Source of the DNA: Dipteris shenzhenensis
Lineage: Eukaryota; Polypodiophyta; Polypodiopsida; Gleicheniales
Length of the DNA stretch: 64,000 nt
Assembly (NCBI GenBank): GCA_047967505.1
Contig: CM106540.1
Reading direction: 5' to 3' (one strand)
Shown piece after piece: positions 61,125-64,000 of this stretch. The position numbers and the translations under genes are program-made. Each line of letters starts with the position of its first letter. The first letter of the stretch is position 1. The notes under the pieces are model-generated. The model had not been told where the DNA came from. It did no database searches and saw nothing but the letters and a program-made list of their open reading frames with translations.

Positions 61125-64000
61125 ATGGCATCCTCTTCCATGTCTGAAAAGGAGTTTTTCAGCATTAAAAAGTTTGATGGGACAAACTTTTCTTTGTGGA
61201 AAGAACAAATAAGGGATGTGCTTATTCAAAAGAAGCAGATTAAACCCTTGGCAGGGATTGAAGCTAAGCCTGCAAATATGTCTGAGGATGATTGGAATGA
61301 GTTGGATGCATTAGCAAAGTCTACTATTAGACTTCATCTTGCAGAGTCAGTTTATTTCACAGTAGTAAATGAGAAGACTACGGAAGATTTGTGGAAGAAA
61401 CTGTGTGCCACTTATGAGAAGGAAACTGCCTCTAATAAAGTTTACCTCATGAAGAGGTTGTTTGAGCTGCAGATGAAGGAAGGGGTCTCCATTGCTTCTC
61501 ACTTGAATGAATTCAATATTATTTTCAGCCAGCTTCAGGCTCAGAAAATGAATTTTGATGCGGAGACTAAGGCAATATTTCTCTTATGTTCATTGCCATC
61601 CTCATGGGATACCTTCCGTACAGCTGTCAGTAACTCTGCACTTGGTGGAGTGCTGAAATTTGATGATGTTGTGGGTAGCTTGTTGGCCGAGGAGATTAGA
61701 TGGAAGTCTATGGATGGCAACAAGCAGGATGCAGCCTTAAATGTGCAAAGGGGCAGATCACAGTTCAGGGGGAAGTCCCAAGAAAGAGGGAAGTCACGTA
61801 GCAAATCCAGGGCACGGAACATTGAGTGTTACCATTGTGGCAAGAAGGGCCATATGAAAAAGGATTGCTACAAGCTGAAAAGAGAGCAAAAGAATAAGAA
61901 AAAGAATGCAAATTGGGGTGCAAATCAAAAGGAAGAAAGTCCAAGGGAGGACAAAGGAAAAGTGAAGATCGAGGAGATCAATGTAGTCACACATGATAGT
62001 GATAATGATGTTCTCTTCATGTCTACTTTATCTGCAGAGTTGCTTACCACTTTAGATGATGCATATTCCCAGGATTGGATTTTGGATTCTGGTGCTTCAT
62101 TCCATGTTACTCCCCATAGGGAATGGTTCTCCACTTATGATAGTGGAAAGACAGGTTGTGTGCATCTTGGAAATGACTATGCATGTGACATAGTGGGAGC
62201 AGGTGACATAAAGTTTTCTTTTGCAAATGGGTCTGCATTTGTTTTGAAACATGTGAGACATGTGCCTAAGTTGACCAAGAGTCTTATTTCAGTGGGTCAG
62301 CTAGATGATGCTGGTTTTCACACCACTTTTGGCTTTTAAAGTTGGAAAATTCAAAAGGGCTCTATGCTTTTGGCTAGGGGTGCCAAGTGTGGGACTTTGT
62401 ATCCCTTACATGTATCAGGGGTATTTGATCATGTTGTTGCAATAACCGAGCAGCCAAGCACTTCTTTGTGGCATTGCAGGTTGGGGCACATGAGCCAAAA
62501 TGGAATGAAACTCTTATGCCGTTTGGGTTATGTACCGCATTTGAGTTTCTCTGATTTTGAATTTTGTGAGCACTGTCTCTATGGGAAGCAGACTAAATCA
62601 GCCCATAAAAGAAGGGGAAAGAAAGAGTTTGAAATGCTTGATTTGGTGCATTCAGACGTATGTGGTCCCATGCCTACACGGTCATTAGGCGGGGCTGAAT
62701 ACTATGTGACATTCATTGATGATGCAACTAGGAAAGTGTGGGCTTATGCTATAGCTCGGAAGAGTGATGTGTTCCAGGTATTTCAGAAATGGCTGGCCTT
62801 GGTTGAGAATCAGTCAGGTAGAATGCTTAAATGCCTACGGACTGACAATGGTGGAGAGTATCTCTCTCATGACTTTCAGCATTTCTGTGATACTCGTGGG
62901 ATTAAGAGGGAGCTCACATCCCCTCGTACTCCAGAGCAAAATCCAATTGCAGAAAAGATGAACCGTACCATTCAAGAAAGGTTGCAATGCATGCTTTCCA
63001 ATGCAAGTCTTTCTGGTGGTTTTTGGGTTGAGGCAATGAAGACTGCAGTGCATGTGATCAATAGATCACCTAGCAAGAGTTTGGATGGTGGTATTCCTGA
63101 AGAGGCATGGAGTGGCAAGAAGCCCTCTTACTCTCATTTGCGTATATTTGGGTGTGAGGCATATGCACATGTGCCAAAAGAGCTTCGAAAGAAGCTAGAT
63201 CCTAAGTCTAGGAAATGCATCTTTCTCGGTTATGGTGAAAGTGGAGAGATGGGCTATCGTCTCTGGGATCCAGAAGCAAAGAAGATCATACGCAGCCATG
63301 ATGTGGTCTTCAATGAGAAGAAGATGCATAAGGCACCCATGAGGGATGTGGAAATGAGGAGAATCACTTTCCAGGATGTGAATCCACCTGCATATGTTGA
63401 TAGACAGCAAGCTGTCCATGCACCAAATGTGCAAGAAATGGTACCACCAAGTACTCCCACAGGTATACAATCAAGGGTAGATGATGGATCATCTATTGGT
63501 GGAAATGATGAGCCAAATGTGGCTGATATGCAAGTGGGACAGCAAGCTGAAATGCCATTGAGAAGATCATCTAGAGTGTCTAGACCGCCTGATAGGTTTG
63601 TTCCAGGGGTAGACTATGTGATGCTTACTGATTGCGAGGAGCCTTCTTGCTACAGAGAGGCTATGATGCGTGAGGATCAACGCAAGTGGGAGTATGCTAT
63701 GCAATCAGAGATGAGTTCATTTATGAAGAATAAGACTTGGGACTTGGTTTCTTTGCCACATGGAAAGAAAGCATTGCCATGTAAATGGGTCTACAAAATG
63801 AAGGTCACAGGTGATGACGTGCCTAGGTACAAGGCCCGTTTGGTTGCTAAAGGGTTCAAGCAAGAGAAGGGTGTGGACTTTGATGAGATATTCTCTCCAG
63901 TTGTGAAGATGACCACACTTAGATGCATGCTTGGACTAGTGGCATCAGAGGATATGGAGCTTATGCAGATGGATGTCAAGACAGCTTTCTTGCATGGGGA
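61125..64000 (+). pseudogene. Copia gag-pol, nearly intact, runs off the right edge
   Basis: Gag starts at ATG 61125 (MASSSMSEKEFFSIKKFDGT). Then come the CCHC knuckle CYHCGKKGHMKKDC near 61825, protease site WILDSGASFHVT near 62080, pre-integrase LWHCRLGHMSQNG and CEHCLYGKQTKS, integrase HSDVCGPM, YYVTFIDDATRK, TDNGGEYLSHDF and PEQNPIAEKMNRT, and the integrase C-terminal part (HLRIFGCEAYAHVP). RT starts near 63660, with CKWVYKMK, RYKARLVAKGFKQEKGVDF and MQMDVKTAFLHG at the window end. The single lesion seen is TAA at 62337-62339 between protease and integrase; the frame is otherwise open for about 550 codons to the edge. It is far less decayed than the first copia element, so a younger insertion. 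Confidence 0.92.

Overview
The window looks like nuclear DNA of a land plant. The reasons are a five-exon nuclear gene for a mitochondrial GrpE co-chaperone with plant-style GT-AG introns, Ty1/copia and Ty3/gypsy elements primed by initiator tRNA-Met, L1-type LINEs, and very long microsatellites. The repeat load suggests a large genome such as a gymnosperm or fern, but the sequence alone does not settle the lineage.

Layout. 1-3.9 kb is gene-like: an open frame entering from the left edge, an unrecognised minus-strand multi-exon gene (447-2624) with a tandemly repeated phase-1 exon, and a doubtful decayed ORF region. 3964-6904 is the mitochondrial GrpE gene, the only complete, undamaged gene recognised. 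7-12.4 kb holds short tandem repeats, copia integrase scraps and a plus-strand gypsy gag-protease-RT remnant. 12.4-14.3 kb is low complexity. 14.3-19.2 kb is a minus-strand gypsy remnant (RNase H, integrase, then decayed downstream ORFs). 19.2-29.4 kb is AT-rich repeat debris with many GT, GA and CATA microsatellites and one LINE 3' end. 29.9-34 kb is gypsy and LINE debris on the minus strand. 35753-39967 is a copia element with a matching target-site duplication and a large 3' deletion. 41.2-47.5 kb is a decayed minus-strand LINE carrying an inserted 251-bp MITE and an 812-bp internal duplication. 47.9-48.8 kb is CpG-retaining and looks like a promoter or first exon.

The most unusual segment is 51.15-56.5 kb. 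On the minus strand, four exons with good splice sites encode a ParB-like domain followed by a beta-class N4/N6 DNA methyltransferase (catalytic motif DIPY, SAM motif DLFASSGT). It is now broken by stops and frameshifts. Facing away from it on the plus strand is a second decayed gene ending in GHGL-type repeats. Between them lie a 650-bp TA/TACA tract, five 16-bp palindromes (four of them 31-32 bp apart), and a GA tract. Most in-frame stops here and in the copia element are TAG where CAG (Gln) or TGG (Trp) is expected, which fits deamination of methylated CHG cytosines.

59.7-64 kb is a second, nearly intact copia element that runs off the right edge. Apart from GrpE the window is mostly a graveyard of mobile elements; the ParB-methyltransferase locus is the part that does not fit the usual plant repertoire.
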